Both the position numbers and the translations under genes were made by a program. From the NCBI GenBank assembly GCA_904397835.1, contig CAJFOV010000049.1, forward strand, positions 1 through 64,000: a DNA stretch of 64,000 nucleotides. Reading direction: 5' to 3'. The notes below the pieces were generated by a model. That model saw only the letters and a list, made by a program, of their open reading frames with translations, was not told where the DNA came from and did not search any database. Position 1 is the first letter of the stretch, and the number at the start of each line of letters is the position of its first letter. Positions 23,281-32,393 of the stretch are shown here, piece after piece. This DNA comes from Candidatus Aristotella avistercoris. Lineage in GTDB: Bacteria > Bacillota > Clostridia > Oscillospirales > Ruminococcaceae.

Positions 23281-24369
23281 ATGTATCGGGTCAGGTATCA
23301 GATTGGCAGTTTGGGCGGTTGGATGGAGGTACCCCAGGCTGCACAGGCCATCTACCACGGCGATCTGCCAGCGCTGCAAGCCCTGCATCAGGCGGGGCTG
23401 GACCTAAACGAGGCCCTTCCTCTGGGGAGTTTTTCCACGGCCCTCCCCTTGGAAGTGGCCGTCTACTGCAACCAGTTGGAGATCACACGCTGGTTGCTGG
23501 ACCATGGGGCCCAGCCTCAGAGCGCGGCACAGCCCCTGCTGCTGGCCGCTGCACGCAATGGTTCGCCGGAACTGGTCCGTCTCTTTCTGTGGCAGGCGGG
23601 GGCCATGGATTCCAGCCAACGGGAACGTCTCTATGAGGAGATCCAGGCTGGCGACCTACCGGACAATGTCCAAGTCCTGGATCAAGCCGGCATCCCTGTG
23701 GCCCGATATGGTGGAGCGGCCTTCCGCGCTGCGGTGGCCAATGGGCAGATGGACCTGGTGCAGGTGATGATTCAACGGGGCGTGGATCTCAACCACCACC
23801 GGCCGGCTCCGGAGTTTCCCTTTGGCTCCACCCCGGTCATTGAGGCCGCCCGCTACGACGACTTTCCTCTGGTGCAACTTCTGGTGGAGCACGGGGCGGA
23901 TGTCACCATCCCGGATCAATACGGTGAGCGGCCCTACATCCTGGCTGTACAGAATCAAAACCAGGAGATGGCCGCCTATCTCAAGGCCTTGGAGCCGGCA
24001 GCTTGGCACGACCAGCAGGAGCGCGAGAGGCAGCTGCGGCCCTACTGCCTGCCGGAATCTATGGCGCAGCAGTTGAAAGATGGGCCCCTGTATCTGGAGT
24101 TCCCTGGATTTGGACCCATCCAGTGGGCCAGATTCCACACATACACGGATCTGCAGGAGTTCCTGTGGCAGGGGCAGCCCTTTCTGTCTCTTTTGGCGGA
24201 CCTGGATGGGTATGGCAACCTGCTGTTGGCCTGGAACCCTGGCGATCATCAGCTGTGGTATGGCGATATAGAAGAGGGGGTCTTTTATCCCCTGGCCACC
24301 TGGGAGTCATTTCTCACCCAGCCGGGCGTCTATTTCAACCGCCTGGTCACAGATGAATTGGGGGCATAG
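23281..24369 (+). CDS. Ankyrin-repeat protein with SUKH-like C-terminal domain
   Basis: A 362-residue cytosolic protein. Residues 15-240 hold about five ankyrin-type helix pairs (for example LPLEVAVYCNQLEITRWLLDHGA and TPVIEAARYDDFPLVQLLVEHGAD, quoted in part). Residues 265-355 resemble a SMI1/KNR4 (SUKH) domain by the turn 'DGYGNLLLAWNP' and the following 'WYGDIEEGVFYPLATWESFL'. Both ankyrin repeats and SUKH are known immunity folds that block polymorphic toxins. It is the first gene of an eight-gene co-directional run of similar proteins. No toxin gene is adjacent. The SUKH call is by pattern only. Confidence 0.75.
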   Translation: MYRVRYQIGSLGGWMEVPQAAQAIYHGDLPALQALHQAGLDLNEALPLGSFSTALPLEVAVYCNQLEITRWLLDHGAQPQSAAQPLLLAAARNGSPELVRLFLWQAGAMDSSQRERLYEEIQAGDLPDNVQVLDQAGIPVARYGGAAFRAAVANGQMDLVQVMIQRGVDLNHHRPAPEFPFGSTPVIEAARYDDFPLVQLLVEHGADVTIPDQYGERPYILAVQNQNQEMAAYLKALEPAAWHDQQERERQLRPYCLPESMAQQLKDGPLYLEFPGFGPIQWARFHTYTDLQEFLWQGQPFLSLLADLDGYGNLLLAWNPGDHQLWYGDIEEGVFYPLATWESFLTQPGVYFNRLVTDELGA

Positions 24370-24410
24370 CATTCAAAAGGATCCATCACCTTAGAGAGGA
24401 GAAAAACTGC

Positions 24411-25247
24411 ATGGAACTGCGTGAACAATTGGAACGGATGCGCCGCAACAGCATCGCCCTGACCATTGGGGGGCAGGAGGACTACCGGACGGGGGGAACC
24501 CGCTTTGGCGGCCGGCCGGACCTGCCGCCGGACTTTGTCTGGCCCAAGTTTGAGGGATACGGCATCAGCGACGTGTGGCGGGCCCGCCCCCTGGCTTTTT
24601 TGGCCCAGTTTGACTGTGGGGAGCTGGCCCAATATGACCGGGAGCACCTGCTGCCGGACCACGGGGTCCTGTCCTTCTTCTATGAGATGGACGCCGAGCC
24701 CTGGGGCTATGACCCGGCCCACCGGGGCGGCGGCAGGGTCTTTTGGTTTGAGGACCCCCACGCCCTGGCGCTGGGGGCGTTCCCGGAGGATCTGGATGCA
24801 GAGTTTCGGCTGCCCATGCTCCGCATCCAAATGGAGGCGGAGCCCTCCCTGCCCGAGTGGGAGGACTTTGCCCAAAACTGGCCCCAGGAGGACTGGGACC
24901 AGTTTGAGGAGGAGCGGGTTCTACTGGGGGTGGAGGTGCCGGAAAATCGCTCCAAACTCCTGGGCTGGCCGGACACCATCCAGGGCAGCATGGCGCTGGA
25001 GTGCGAACTGGTGACCCAGGGATATGACATGGGCCACGGGCTGCCGGAAATTTCCCAGGAGGCGCTGCGCCAGGCACAGCAGACCGCGCTGGAGCGGTGG
25101 CAGCTCCTGTTCCAGCTGGACACGGTGGCGGAGGGCGGGTTCACCCTCATGTTTGGGGACTGCGGCCGCATCTACTTCTATCTGCCAAAGGAGGATCTGC
25201 TCCAGCGCCGGTTTGACCGGGCCTGGGTGATCCTGCAGTGCTGCTGA
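24411..25247 (+). CDS. DUF1963 (YwqG-like) protein
   Basis: A 278-residue protein of the DUF1963/YwqG family. Typical signs are TRFGGRPDLPPDFVWP (residues 27-42), PLAFLAQFDCGEL (about 59-71), GVLSFFYE, and near the end FQLDT...FTLMFGDCGRIYFYLPKEDL. The family has no demonstrated enzyme activity and in Firmicutes often sits in toxin-immunity neighbourhoods, YwqG itself lying near the YwqJ toxin operon in Bacillus. It follows the ankyrin/SUKH gene by 41 bases with an AGAGGAG site. Confidence 0.85.
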   Translation: MELREQLERMRRNSIALTIGGQEDYRTGGTRFGGRPDLPPDFVWPKFEGYGISDVWRARPLAFLAQFDCGELAQYDREHLLPDHGVLSFFYEMDAEPWGYDPAHRGGGRVFWFEDPHALALGAFPEDLDAEFRLPMLRIQMEAEPSLPEWEDFAQNWPQEDWDQFEEERVLLGVEVPENRSKLLGWPDTIQGSMALECELVTQGYDMGHGLPEISQEALRQAQQTALERWQLLFQLDTVAEGGFTLMFGDCGRIYFYLPKEDLLQRRFDRAWVILQCC

Positions 25248-25284
25248 CAGGCGGCCCCTACAGAGGTGGAAACAGGTGGATCAG

Positions 25285-25521
25285 ATGACTTGGAACTTTG
25301 AAACATCTGGCCTGGATGGCCAGTGCGATCTGTTTGGCGTGAACATCTTCCAACACCCCTGGCACAGAACCGGGGAGGTGGCCCACGTCCTGGATCCCCA
25401 CTATGGGCAGCCCCGCGTCTTACCGGTGTACCAGGTGGTGCTCCAGGGCAGGGCCCAACGCTTTGCCGCCGGGGAGTTTTCCAACGGCGTGTGGGGCTTC
25501 TATCTACCGGCGCGGCCGTAA
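25285..25521 (+). CDS. Small hypothetical protein in the immunity-like locus
   Basis: A 78-residue protein, no recognised family. The sequence (VNIFQHPWHRTGEVAHVLDPHYGQP...VYQVVLQG..FAAGEFSNGVWGFYLP, in part) looks like a compact beta-rich domain with many aromatic residues. ATG 25285 has AGGTGG 5 bases upstream; a GTG three codons earlier is an alternative. Position between DUF1963 and a TPR-like gene suggests an immunity-type role by association only. Confidence 0.6.
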   Translation: MTWNFETSGLDGQCDLFGVNIFQHPWHRTGEVAHVLDPHYGQPRVLPVYQVVLQGRAQRFAAGEFSNGVWGFYLPARP

Positions 25522-25555
25522 GGAAGCGTACAGTGATAAAAAGGAGGAACCTGCC

Positions 25556-27103
25556 ATGACCCTGTTGGAGCAGTGCCAGCTCTGGCACGAAGCGGACGAA
25601 CATCAAAAGATTGTGGATGCTCTAGAGGGGATCCCCACAGATGCCTGCACCCCGGAGATTGACCTGGAACTGGCGCGGGCCTACAACAACCTGGCAAACC
25701 CAGAGGAGCCCCAGGGCCGGGCGCTGCTCAAACGGGCCATTGCGCGGATGGCTCCCCACCGGGACACTCTGGAGGGGGACTACAGCTGGAACTTCCGCAT
25801 GGGGTATGCCTACTACTATCTGGACCAGGAGGGGCCCGCCCTGGCGCATTTCCAGCGGGCGCTGACACTGCACCCTGGCGATGACCCCAAGTACAACACT
25901 GCTGCAGAGATCCGGGAGCTGATTGACGACTGTCGCCGCAGGCTCTCCCTGCCCCGGTTTGAAACGACCTTTCGGGAGCGGACGATGCAGGCATGGCAGG
26001 CCTTTGTCAGAGAAGAAAAGGACCTGCGCCGCATCATGGATGAGGACAAGGACCACCAGCGGGGCGAGGAACTGATTGCCCTCTGCAGACTGGCCCTCAA
26101 CATAGCCTTTGACGATCTCTCCTTTGAGCTGGGCTTCAATGGAGAAAAGTATGAGCTGATCCTCACACCGGAGGGAGACCGGGTGAAACTCTTTGAGATG
26201 GTCTACTTCCAGCGCCAGGCTCCCGCTTCCCTGGCGGAACAGTGGAACATTCTGGTGGGCAGGCGGCCTGCTGCCGGTTTTACCATCGGTTTTGGTGGAT
26301 GGGAAGTCTCCGCCCAGGATGTGACCTGCCAGATCGAAAAATTGGATGAGGGGCATGTGGGCCTGATCCTCTACTGTGAAAAGCTCCTCCCCCTGCTCCA
26401 GAAGAAGGAGAACCAGGCCTGGTGGATGCTCCTTACCCTCACCGACCAGGTGTTGGGGGAGATCCCCCACATGGCCTATGTGGATTCCTTCGACGTGGCG
26501 CACACCCCTTTAAAGGAGTCCTGCCTCTCCATGACGGCACTGCCCCGGGCCCTGGAGGAGATGGGCCTGGCCCTCAATCTGGATCCCCAGGCCTATCTGA
26601 ACAGCAGCTACACCGGTTATCAGCTGCAGCCCCAGGAGAACCCGGAATGCGGCCGTCGGGAGGATGTATATATCGGCGTCACCCGCTGCACCCCCTTGCT
26701 TGAGGAATATTACAGCGGTGATCGGGAGAACATGGATCTCCTCCACCGGGATGGGGCGGCCGCCGGCTTCCTCTGCTATCCTTTGGATCCCTTCACGGGC
26801 CAGACGCGGGGCAAGGACATTCTAGATTTTCGGGAGGCGCTGGAACAGGCTATTTTGCAGACAGCCGGTGCAGAGAGTGTCACTTTCCTGGGCGGTGCCA
26901 CAGGTCTTGCCTGTGGATACCTGGACTTTGTGGCCTGGGATCTCATGGCTGTTCTGGAGGCAGCCCAGGCATTTTTGCAAAAGAGCCCGCTGCAGTGGGC
27001 CAGCTTCCAGACCTTCCGGCAGGAGGCACAGCCTGTCACGCTGCTGGACCGCAGACAAAAGGACACGCCGCACACGCCGGCAAGGCGTGCGGCGTTTCAC
27101 TGA
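25556..27103 (+). CDS. TPR-like protein of unknown function in the immunity-like locus
   Basis: A 515-residue protein. Residues 1-135 contain TPR-like helical repeats (ARAYNNLANPEE..GRALLKRAI and YYLDQEGPALAHFQRALTLHPGD, in part). Residues 150-330 form an alpha/beta region ('ALNIAFDDLSFELGFNGEKYELILTP'), and the rest carries a second alpha/beta domain with two 'HRDGAAAGFLCYPLDP'-like stretches. I do not recognise the latter domains; a relation to the 'DUF' proteins paired with TPRs in poly-immunity loci is likely but unproven. ATG 25556 has a perfect AAGGAGG site, upstream codons do not. Confidence 0.7.
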   Translation: MTLLEQCQLWHEADEHQKIVDALEGIPTDACTPEIDLELARAYNNLANPEEPQGRALLKRAIARMAPHRDTLEGDYSWNFRMGYAYYYLDQEGPALAHFQRALTLHPGDDPKYNTAAEIRELIDDCRRRLSLPRFETTFRERTMQAWQAFVREEKDLRRIMDEDKDHQRGEELIALCRLALNIAFDDLSFELGFNGEKYELILTPEGDRVKLFEMVYFQRQAPASLAEQWNILVGRRPAAGFTIGFGGWEVSAQDVTCQIEKLDEGHVGLILYCEKLLPLLQKKENQAWWMLLTLTDQVLGEIPHMAYVDSFDVAHTPLKESCLSMTALPRALEEMGLALNLDPQAYLNSSYTGYQLQPQENPECGRREDVYIGVTRCTPLLEEYYSGDRENMDLLHRDGAAAGFLCYPLDPFTGQTRGKDILDFREALEQAILQTAGAESVTFLGGATGLACGYLDFVAWDLMAVLEAAQAFLQKSPLQWASFQTFRQEAQPVTLLDRRQKDTPHTPARRAAFH

Positions 27104-27190
27104 TCCCTCACTTGAAGAGATTCCGCCACCGGGCGGATTGGACAGCCCCATGGGGCCATTTGAATTGACTGTTATGAGGAGGAATTTCCC

Positions 27191-28270
27191 ATGAACCAGG
27201 CGCAGCAGAACGCGGCCATGCAGGCCATGATCCAATGGCTCAGCCACCCCCAGGAGCTGGGCAAGGCCCCGGCCAAAATCCAGTGCGCCGGCACCTTTGA
27301 ACGATACGGAATGCGCTACTACCTCTTTCAATATAAGAAGAGCACCCTGGGCAAGTGGCTGCTGGGGGTCTGTGGCGGCTACGAGGGGGACAGCCTGGAG
27401 CACTGTGGACACATCTTCAGCGAGATGCAGGAGTACGACCCCGCCACCGCCGTGGAACAGGCCACCGCTATGGTGGAGATGATCCGCGCCTACTGGATGG
27501 AGCAGGCCAAGCAGGCCGAGGAGCACAAGGAGCACGCTGGGACCTTCCTGGGGTTTGTCCTTCTGTCCGATGCCAGTTGGGACAGGGGCCAACTGATCCG
27601 AGACCTCAAGGAGTCCTGGGGGCTGGATGCCGAGGAGGACGGCCAGGAGGACCGGGAGGACGCCCTGGTGTTCTCTGTGGGGGAGATGATGGCCGCCCTG
27701 AGCCTCATGCCCGCCCCCATCCCCGATGGGGAGGCCCAAGAGAACGCAAAAAACAACTACATGTGGCCCCAGGCGGTTCCAGTGGCCCAGGCCCACAGGG
27801 CCCACATCATGGTGGCGGTGCTGGGCAAGGGTGGGACGCCTTTGGAGCGGGGCAAACTCTTTGTCAAGTTGGTCGCCTCCTGCTGCCGGCAGAAAAATGC
27901 CACCGGCGTCTACACCAGCGGCACCGTCTTTGAACCCCGGTTCTATGAGGGGATGTCCGGTATGTTGCAGGAGGGGGAGCTGCCCATCTTCAATTGGATC
28001 TGGTTCGGCCTCTACCGGAGCGATAAGGGAGTGTGCGGCTACACCGACGGCCTAAAGGCCTTTGGCAAGGATGAGCTGGAGGTGTTGGACGCCGACGCCC
28101 AGCCGGTCCAGGTGCGGGACTTTATGGCCAGCCTTGCCTCCTACCTGCTGGAGTGCGACGTGACCCTACAGGATGGGGAGACCATCGGCTTTTCCCAGGA
28201 GGATAAGCACGCCATCACCCGCAGCCAGGGGGTTGCCCTGCCGGGGATGACCCTAAAAATTGCCTATTGA
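27191..28270 (+). CDS. DUF4261 domain protein
   Basis: A 359-residue protein. The second half is a clear DUF4261 domain: TFLGFVLLSDASWDRGQLIRDL (about 117-138), ALSLMPAPIPDGEAQENAKNNYMWP, LFVKLVASCCRQKNATGVYTSGTVF and the final SQGVALPGMTLKI (all quoted in part). Such domains occur in Firmicute and proteobacterial immunity-like gene strings; activity is unknown. The first 115 residues are a helical extension. Good GAGGAGG site before ATG. Part of the co-directional run, 87 bases after the previous gene. Confidence 0.85.
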   Translation: MNQAQQNAAMQAMIQWLSHPQELGKAPAKIQCAGTFERYGMRYYLFQYKKSTLGKWLLGVCGGYEGDSLEHCGHIFSEMQEYDPATAVEQATAMVEMIRAYWMEQAKQAEEHKEHAGTFLGFVLLSDASWDRGQLIRDLKESWGLDAEEDGQEDREDALVFSVGEMMAALSLMPAPIPDGEAQENAKNNYMWPQAVPVAQAHRAHIMVAVLGKGGTPLERGKLFVKLVASCCRQKNATGVYTSGTVFEPRFYEGMSGMLQEGELPIFNWIWFGLYRSDKGVCGYTDGLKAFGKDELEVLDADAQPVQVRDFMASLASYLLECDVTLQDGETIGFSQEDKHAITRSQGVALPGMTLKIAY

Positions 28271-28506
28271 GCCATCCGCTTCAAAAAACAGGGCCACTGG
28301 GAACGGGTGCCGGCCAAACGCCGCTGGTTTCCCTGTCACCCCGTCCCATATGGCCCTGTTGTTATCACGGTACACCCGCCCTTATCACACCGCCTGGGAG
28401 AAATTCTTTGTGCAAGGTCATGACCATACCTACGACCCCAGGTGGGGGACTTGGCCATCTCTGTGCGGATGGCCCATACCATAGAAGATAGAAGGAGGTA
28501 ATTTGA

Positions 28507-29283
28507 ATGGGACTTGATCTCTACGCCGGGCCCTTGACCCGGTACTACACCCACAATTGGAAGACTGTCGTGCAGCAGTGGGCCGAGGAAAACGGCTTCG
28601 GCTTCCAGCGCATCACCCCCAACGGAGCGGAGGATGTGGAGGAGGAGGAATCCCCCGAGAAGATCCAGTCCTTTGTGACGTGGTGGCAGAGCCAGGTTCT
28701 GAATGCCCTCTCCCAGCCGGGGCAGACGCCCTACGCACCCTGGCCGGAGGACAACGAGCGCCCCTACTTCACCGACAAACCCGACTGGGACGCCTTGGGC
28801 GCTATGCTGCTGGTGGGGGCCTGCCACGTCTACGGGGAGCCGGTGCCGCCCACGGTGGAGAAAAATTGGGACTACACCACCCACCCCCTCATTGAGCGCC
28901 TATCCCAGGACCAGGAGCGGGTGTGGTCCCTGTTCCGGGGAGCCTCCTGGTGGCTCCCACTGCCGGACGCCATCCTATTCCAGGGTCTTATCCCCACGGA
29001 GGATCGGGTGATCATGGGCACCACCACCGGCCTGCGCTGGGAGCTGGAAAAGCTCAACGACATGGCCTGGCAGGCGGATGAAGAGACCATCCTCAGCTGG
29101 AGCCGGACGGAGGGTTATCCTGTGGAGGGCCAGGTGGGCCCCGGCGGGGTGTTCACCAAGGCGGATATCCCGGAACAGGCCCAATATGACACCCAGTCCC
29201 TGGCAAAGTTCGCCTTTTCCATCTTCTACCGCGCCCTTCTGTTCGCCGAAGAACACCGGACACCCATTCTCATGGACTATTAA
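28507..29283 (+). CDS. Hypothetical protein (MGLDLYAG family) in the immunity-like locus
   Basis: A 258-residue cytosolic protein beginning MGLDLYAGPLTRYYTHNWKT, a start recurring in Firmicute hypotheticals, but I cannot name the family. It is acidic and Trp-rich, with no membrane segment; the C-terminal 60 residues look helical (SLAKFAFSIFYRALLFAEEH). Strong AGAAGGAGG site. Spaced 236 bases after the DUF4261 gene and 80 bases before the suppressor-of-fused gene. Role inferred only from neighbours. Confidence 0.7.
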   Translation: MGLDLYAGPLTRYYTHNWKTVVQQWAEENGFGFQRITPNGAEDVEEEESPEKIQSFVTWWQSQVLNALSQPGQTPYAPWPEDNERPYFTDKPDWDALGAMLLVGACHVYGEPVPPTVEKNWDYTTHPLIERLSQDQERVWSLFRGASWWLPLPDAILFQGLIPTEDRVIMGTTTGLRWELEKLNDMAWQADEETILSWSRTEGYPVEGQVGPGGVFTKADIPEQAQYDTQSLAKFAFSIFYRALLFAEEHRTPILMDY

Positions 29284-29363
29284 ACCGGCGGCCCATTGAG
29301 CGGCCTTGTGACGCCGCAGGGCTCCACCGAACCGCCAAACTGCAGAAAGAAGGAGGCATCCCT

Positions 29364-30404
29364 ATGAACGACGAGACCCCATTGAACACCTCTGGCTTTG
29401 AAGCCATTGCCCAGGCCACCAAGAACCTCTATCCCGGCCAGGAAGGGCTCTACTACGGCACCATTGTCCCCTACGCCCTGGGGGGCGGCGATCCCCTGGA
29501 TGGGGTGGAGGTCTGGGAGAGCAGCCGCGGCCTCCCCCACTGGCACTATGTCACCTACGGATTCACCGAGCTGTATGAGAAGGAGAGCGAGGATCCCCAG
29601 GAGAGCGGCTACGGCTTTGAGCTTACCTTCCGCCTGGCCCGGGGGCCGGAGACGCAGCCCCCCACCTGGCCCATCGGCCTGCTGCAAAATCTGGCCCGGT
29701 ATGTCTTTGCCAGCGGCAACCGGTTCGGCCCCGGCCATCACATGAGCTGCAACGGTCCCATTGCCCTGGACTCTGGCACCCGCCTCACGGCCCTGGGCTT
29801 TCGCATGGATCCGGAGCTGGGGGAGCTGGACACCCCCAACGGCCACCTGATCTTTCTCCAGGCGGTGGGGCTGACGGAGGATGAGATGGACGCCATGATG
29901 TGCTGGAACGGCACTGCCTTCCTCCGGGAGATGGAGGGGCACATCCCCCTGTGCGTCACCTGCCTGGACCGGCCCTCCCTCATGGAGGAGGCCTCCTTCC
30001 GCCAGGTGTGGCAGGCCGGTATGGAGCGGGATGGCTCCTCCACCAGCTTCCTCTATGTGCAGGAGTTGGAGACCCGGCTGGAGCAGGATCGGGGCTGGCT
30101 GCGCCTGGGGGTGGGCCACGGCCGGATTTTGACCAACATGCTCCTTGCCCGCGTGGGCAAGGGCCGCGCCCTGTACCTCCAGGGCAAGGGGGCGGCCGTC
30201 TTCTCTCCCGGCTCCATGGCCAAGGCCGCCCTGGAGGATGGGGTCCTCTCCATCGCCATACCCCCTGAGGCCCTGCCGGAGCTGTGCGCCGCCCTCCAGG
30301 GCCACAAGGGCATCTATCCCCTATCGGAATTGCCCCTGACGGTGGAGCTGGTTCCCACAACAATCACCGACCGGGATGGAAAGGTGCTGGAGGCGCTCCA
30401 GTAG
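29364..30404 (+). CDS. Suppressor-of-fused (SUFU) domain protein
   Basis: A 346-residue protein whose first 190 residues match bacterial SUFU domains: 'GGGDPLDGVEVWESSRGLPHWHYVTYGF' (about 40-68, in part), 'GYGFELTFRLA', 'WPIGLLQNLARYVF' and 'GHHMSCNGPIAL'. In bacteria SUFU proteins are an established class of immunity proteins against polymorphic nuclease-type toxins; the eukaryotic Hedgehog inhibitor derived from them. The C-terminal 140 residues are a separate alpha/beta region. AAAGGAGG precedes the ATG. It supports reading the whole run as an immunity locus. Confidence 0.88.
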   Translation: MNDETPLNTSGFEAIAQATKNLYPGQEGLYYGTIVPYALGGGDPLDGVEVWESSRGLPHWHYVTYGFTELYEKESEDPQESGYGFELTFRLARGPETQPPTWPIGLLQNLARYVFASGNRFGPGHHMSCNGPIALDSGTRLTALGFRMDPELGELDTPNGHLIFLQAVGLTEDEMDAMMCWNGTAFLREMEGHIPLCVTCLDRPSLMEEASFRQVWQAGMERDGSSTSFLYVQELETRLEQDRGWLRLGVGHGRILTNMLLARVGKGRALYLQGKGAAVFSPGSMAKAALEDGVLSIAIPPEALPELCAALQGHKGIYPLSELPLTVELVPTTITDRDGKVLEALQ

Positions 30405-30543
30405 ACAGGGCGCAGCAAAAGTGGGCCCTACGATCCACAGGGTATGCAGCAGCACCGCAATGTTTTGCCCTTGGGACAAATCTGGAAACTGATGTTAGGC
30501 GGCGGGGCGGTTCTCCGCCGCCGGAGAGAAGGGAGCGGGAAGC

Positions 30544-31836
30544 ATGAGTATCCTATCGGCCATTGCCCGGACCCTGCTGCGCAAGGAGATGCGCGACAGG
30601 GCGGCGCAAAAGAAAGCGCCCGGCCAGGGGGAACAGGAGGAGCGGGAGCAGCGCTTTGCCATCCGGAATTCCCAGGTTGGGATAGAGGTTGTCTGCAGCG
30701 GGGACTGGAAAAACACCAAGGCCCCTAATTTGGATCTTCAACTGTGGTCAGACCGGCTGGGGCTCTATCTGAGCGCCTTTGGATATGAGGCGGAGCCGGT
30801 CCGGTGGAGCGGAGGGCCCAAGTGGCTTTTTGCCCATCAAAACCGGCAGCTCCTGAAGATGCGGCAGAACGTCAAGGCCCTCCAGGGGTGGGAAAAACAG
30901 GAGGACGATGAAAAAATCGTATTCCGCGCCCTGTACCAGGCGGACCACAAGAACACCACCTTCCTCTATGACTTCTGCCTGGTGGGATTCAAGAAAAAGG
31001 AGAAGTACCTCTGGCTGCTGCTCAACGGCCTGCCGGAGCGGGTGCGCCAAAACAGGCATGTCCTGGATCAGATTGCAAAGGACCTTGTCTGCCACGACCC
31101 GGACGTGGAGAAGACTGCCACGGGCGGCGGCCCCTCCCTGGCGGAACAGGTGGGGCGGGCCCTCGGCCTGCCCTATGAGATTCTGCCGCCCCAGACCTTG
31201 GAAAACGCCCTGGATGAAATCTGGCAGACTGCGGCGCAGCCCGGCATTCAGCCGCTGCTGCTGATCCCGGATTCGTGTTTTCTCCACGCGGCGGCGCTGC
31301 CCCAGTATCCTCTTCCAGATGCGCAGGGGTGGCCGGATCCGATGGGCCTGCTGCAGCAGCGGCTGGACGGGATCAAAGAGGGCTTTATGGGCAGCGAGGA
31401 GGACATGGCCCTTTGGCAGGAGATCACCGCCCAGGGGGACGAAAGGGGGACACCCCAGGAGAACGGAGGCCTGTATGTCCCCTGGCAGACGGTGCAGGAG
31501 GCCGGCGGGCTGCTGCTTCTGCGGATCCCCGGCCAGCAGCCGTGGGATATCTTCCGCCGGATCCCCTTTGGCGGCTTTAACGCCTGCCCCGACAACCTGG
31601 AGCAGATGGCCGTCTCAAAATATTGGTATGAGGGGTATGGCGCGCGCCCCATGATGCTGGGCATGGACACCCTGCAGTTTTATGTGGAGCGCCCGCCAAG
31701 GGGGGCGCAGGCCCATCCCCTGGCCCTTGAGATGTTCGGGTTCTGTGAGGATCTGATCCTCCAGGGGGCGGAATCGGTGGCCGCCCTGGAACAGACGGTC
31801 CGGGGATCCAACCATTGGTTTTTCTGGTGGGATTGA
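30544..31836 (+). CDS. DUF4253 domain protein
   Basis: A 430-residue protein. The last 110 residues are a DUF4253 domain: PWDIFRRIPFGGFNACPD, QMAVSKYWYEGYGA, the acidic/aromatic 'ALEMFGFCEDLILQGAES' and a terminal HWFFWWD. The first 200 residues contain a basic helical start and an alpha/beta part ('WKNTKAPNLDLQLWSDRLGLYLSAFG') that I do not recognise. DUF4253 appears in SUKH/SUFU-type immunity neighbourhoods. Last gene of the plus-strand run, followed by a strong terminator at 31974. Confidence 0.82.
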   Translation: MSILSAIARTLLRKEMRDRAAQKKAPGQGEQEEREQRFAIRNSQVGIEVVCSGDWKNTKAPNLDLQLWSDRLGLYLSAFGYEAEPVRWSGGPKWLFAHQNRQLLKMRQNVKALQGWEKQEDDEKIVFRALYQADHKNTTFLYDFCLVGFKKKEKYLWLLLNGLPERVRQNRHVLDQIAKDLVCHDPDVEKTATGGGPSLAEQVGRALGLPYEILPPQTLENALDEIWQTAAQPGIQPLLLIPDSCFLHAAALPQYPLPDAQGWPDPMGLLQQRLDGIKEGFMGSEEDMALWQEITAQGDERGTPQENGGLYVPWQTVQEAGGLLLLRIPGQQPWDIFRRIPFGGFNACPDNLEQMAVSKYWYEGYGARPMMLGMDTLQFYVERPPRGAQAHPLALEMFGFCEDLILQGAESVAALEQTVRGSNHWFFWWD

Positions 31837-31973
31837 TGGCACGATCCACGGCAAAATAGAGCGGAGCAGGAAGATGAGCGGTGAGAAGTTCCAACAGGAC
31901 TTTACAGACAAGCTTACTCCCCCTGGACCTGTAACGCCTCCCCCCGCACCATAAATAAAGCCAGATCAAGGGA

Positions 31974-32006
31974 AAGCGGCCCTGCACCAGGCAGGGCCGC
32001 TTTTTT
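31974..32006 (+). terminator. Terminator closing the immunity-like locus
   Basis: AAGCGGCCCTGC / GCAGGGCCGCTT perfect 12-bp stem with a 5-base loop, then TTTT. It also sits at the end of the convergent minus-strand operon. Confidence 0.92.
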
Positions 32007-32035
32007 GAGGTCCTCCTCCAACGGAGGGTTGGGTT

Positions 32036-32308
32036 CTATTCCGCCAGATCGGTGACATACCCCACAGAGAGGCGTCCCCCGGCGGCCTGGGCCACAGCCT
32101 TTGCCCCCTCGGGACCAAAGGCGCCGCAGAGCTCCACCCGGTGGATCTGCCCCTCGTCGGCAATCTCCCTGGCCAGGCGGCAGGCCTCCTCCAGGCTGCC
32201 CACCCCATAGATCTGGCTCAGGCAGAGGGGGCTCTCAAAGCGCGCCTGATTGGCCTGGGGTGTATAGTCCTGCGACAGGATGAGAAAGACAAAGCGAAAC
32301 TGTTCCAT
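32036..32308 (-). CDS. DUF6506 family protein
   Basis: A 90-residue alpha/beta protein. The pattern FVFLILSQDYTPQ, 'GVGSLEEACRLAREIADEG', 'VELCGAFGPEGAKAVAQAAGG' fits the DUF6506 family, small cytosolic proteins of unknown function. Last gene of a five-gene minus-strand operon with a good AAAAGGAGA site. Confidence 0.72.
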   Translation of the reverse strand: MEQFRFVFLILSQDYTPQANQARFESPLCLSQIYGVGSLEEACRLAREIADEGQIHRVELCGAFGPEGAKAVAQAAGGRLSVGYVTDLAE

Positions 32309-32393
32309 ATCTTATGTCTCCTTTTTCGATGGCTGCCCCTCTGTCCCAGTATCCGGGCGCTCTTTTTCCCTTCCAAAGCCAAGCGGCTGTCTT

